The translations under genes were made by a program, and so were the position numbers. A stretch of 5,127 bases of DNA, taken from an uncultured Campylobacter sp. GTDB taxonomy: Bacteria > Campylobacterota > Campylobacteria > Campylobacterales > Campylobacteraceae. Shown here one piece after another: positions 4,486 through 5,127 of the stretch (its first letter is position 1; every line of letters begins with the position of its first letter). The stretch is taken from the NCBI GenBank assembly GCA_938046705.1, contig CALIWP010000322.1:1-5127 (forward strand), in the 5' to 3' direction. Below the pieces are notes generated by a model, which ran no database searches, was not told the origin of the DNA, and worked only from the letters and a program-made list of their open reading frames with translations.

Positions 4486-5127
4486 TTAATCCAAATTTTT
4501 CATCGCAAGCGCGCAGGCGGCAAGCCCGTAAAACGCGACGCAAAGACTAACGGCTAGCCCAAAAACGCTAACTGCTGGCGTCTGGCTAAAACTAAGCGCA
4601 AAAAACGAGATAAAGCTCGTGATAAACGCGGCAAATATCCCAAATACGCGCTCCCGCCGCGACAAGTCGTCGTTTAGCGCAAAAATGAGGTAATCTATCC
4701 CGACCGCGCTCGCCAAAATAAGCCCGAAAATCGCAAAAATATTTACGTGAACGCCAAGCGCCGCAAAAGCGCAAAGCACGGCTAGCACGCCAAGCGTGAT
4801 GACGCTCATAACCAAAAGCGAGCGCGCCGCCCCGAAAAACGCCCACAAAAGCGCAAACGCAACCAAAAACGCGCCGCCCTTTAGCGCCGCGGCCCAGGCC
4901 TTGGCTTCGGTCAAATTTTGATTTAGCGCGCCGACGAAACCCACGCTAAAAGCGCCGTTTGCCTTTAAAATTTCATCCGTTTTTGAGCCGCTTGCAAGCC
5001 CGTCGGCGTATACCACAGTGCTGTTTTGACTCGGTAAAAACCGCGTCAAATTTTTTGCCGCGTCAAATTTTAAAATCTCGCTAACGCCGATAGTTTGCGC
5101 GTTTGCGATCTTTTCAAGCTCGGGTTT
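4486..5127 (-). CDS. MMPL/RND-type predicted exporter, C-terminal 213 residues (5' end outside window)
   Basis: The frame is open from the window edge at 5127 to a TAA at 4486-4488. A possible TTG start at 5049 is not real, because the frame and hydrophilic domain continue upstream to the window edge. The visible part has a polar extracytoplasmic stretch (1-75, with NSTVVYADGLASGSKTDEIL), then about five membrane helices (roughly 84-99, 102-125, 129-151, 161-181, 184-208), and ends AACALAMKNLD. The third visible helix holds SAVGIDYLIFALNDD (D145-Y146), the Asp-Tyr proton-relay-like motif of MMPL proteins, and the FALSFSQTPAVSVFGLAV segment is typical of 'predicted exporter' (COG4258-like) members. 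Such proteins move lipids or lipid-linked products across the inner membrane, and some lie in aryl-polyene or fatty-acid-like clusters. The substrate here is unknown. The stop lies close to the thi promoter and no terminator is visible. Confidence 0.8.
   Translation of the reverse strand, partial: KPELEKIANAQTIGVSEILKFDAAKNLTRFLPSQNSTVVYADGLASGSKTDEILKANGAFSVGFVGALNQNLTEAKAWAAALKGGAFLVAFALLWAFFGAARSLLVMSVITLGVLAVLCAFAALGVHVNIFAIFGLILASAVGIDYLIFALNDDLSRRERVFGIFAAFITSFISFFALSFSQTPAVSVFGLAVSLCVAFYGLAACALAMKNLD
5041..5071. repeat. 14-bp direct repeat, period 17, inside the exporter gene
   Basis: CCGCGTCAAATTTT occurs at 5041-5054 and again at 5058-5071. On the coding strand the copies are read in different frames, one as K-F-D-A and the other as N-L-T-R, so the similarity is in the DNA and not in the protein. 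Both contain the AAATTTGAC word. Confidence 0.7.

Noticed and set aside
4486..5049. Exporter gene starting at the TTG at 5049
   Set aside because: The same frame stays open and protein-like up to the window edge at 5127, and the remaining fragment lacks the N-terminal half of an MMPL exporter, so the true start is outside the window.
1..5127. CRISPR arrays, tRNA or rRNA genes, insertion sequences
   Set aside because: No regularly spaced long repeats, no tRNA-like cloverleaf or rRNA sequence, and no transposase-like frame or terminal inverted repeats were seen on either strand.

Overview
The window reads as chromosomal DNA of a Campylobacter-type epsilonproteobacterium, probably one of the higher-GC oral species (C. 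rectus / showae / curvus / gracilis type). That placement is an inference. It rests on the ThiS, ThiG, ThiH, ChaN and ExbB protein styles, on a ChaN-like lipoprotein gene next to exbB as in the C. jejuni iron locus, and on a very high density of AAATTT. All recognised genes lie on the minus strand, so transcription runs from high to low coordinates.

From right to left: (a) 5127-4486 holds the C-terminal part of an MMPL/RND-type 'predicted exporter' membrane protein, cut by the window edge. (b) 4485-4399 is a short leader with a perfect TATAAT box and two GC-rich direct repeats. (c) 4398-1345 is a thiazole-synthesis operon, thiS - thiG - [227-nt gap] - thiH - tenI-like. ThiS carries sulfur on its Gly-Gly tail, ThiH makes dehydroglycine from tyrosine, and ThiG condenses these with deoxyxylulose phosphate. 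The last gene looks more like a thiazole tautomerase (TenI) than a true thiamine-phosphate synthase. No thiF is present, although thiF lies beside thiS in C. jejuni. (d) 1344-1262 is an AT-rich intergenic region with a likely promoter and a possible Fur-type inverted repeat. (e) 1261-1 holds a ChaN-family haem/iron lipoprotein gene followed after 9 nt by exbB, whose 3' part runs off the window. This is the start of a TonB-energised iron or haem uptake unit.

The haem/iron genes are clearly AT-richer than the thiazole genes: about 37% GC in a sampled 60-nt line of chaN against 60-63% in two sampled lines of thiH.

I see no new gene system. The most striking signal is at the nucleotide level. 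The 9-mer AAATTTGAC (or its complement GTCAAATTT) occurs 14 times in 5.1 kb. It is read in several different frames, is dense in the thiG-thiH gap and in a linker of the TenI-like protein, and is mostly in one orientation. This looks like a dispersed functional or selfish DNA word rather than protein-level conservation.
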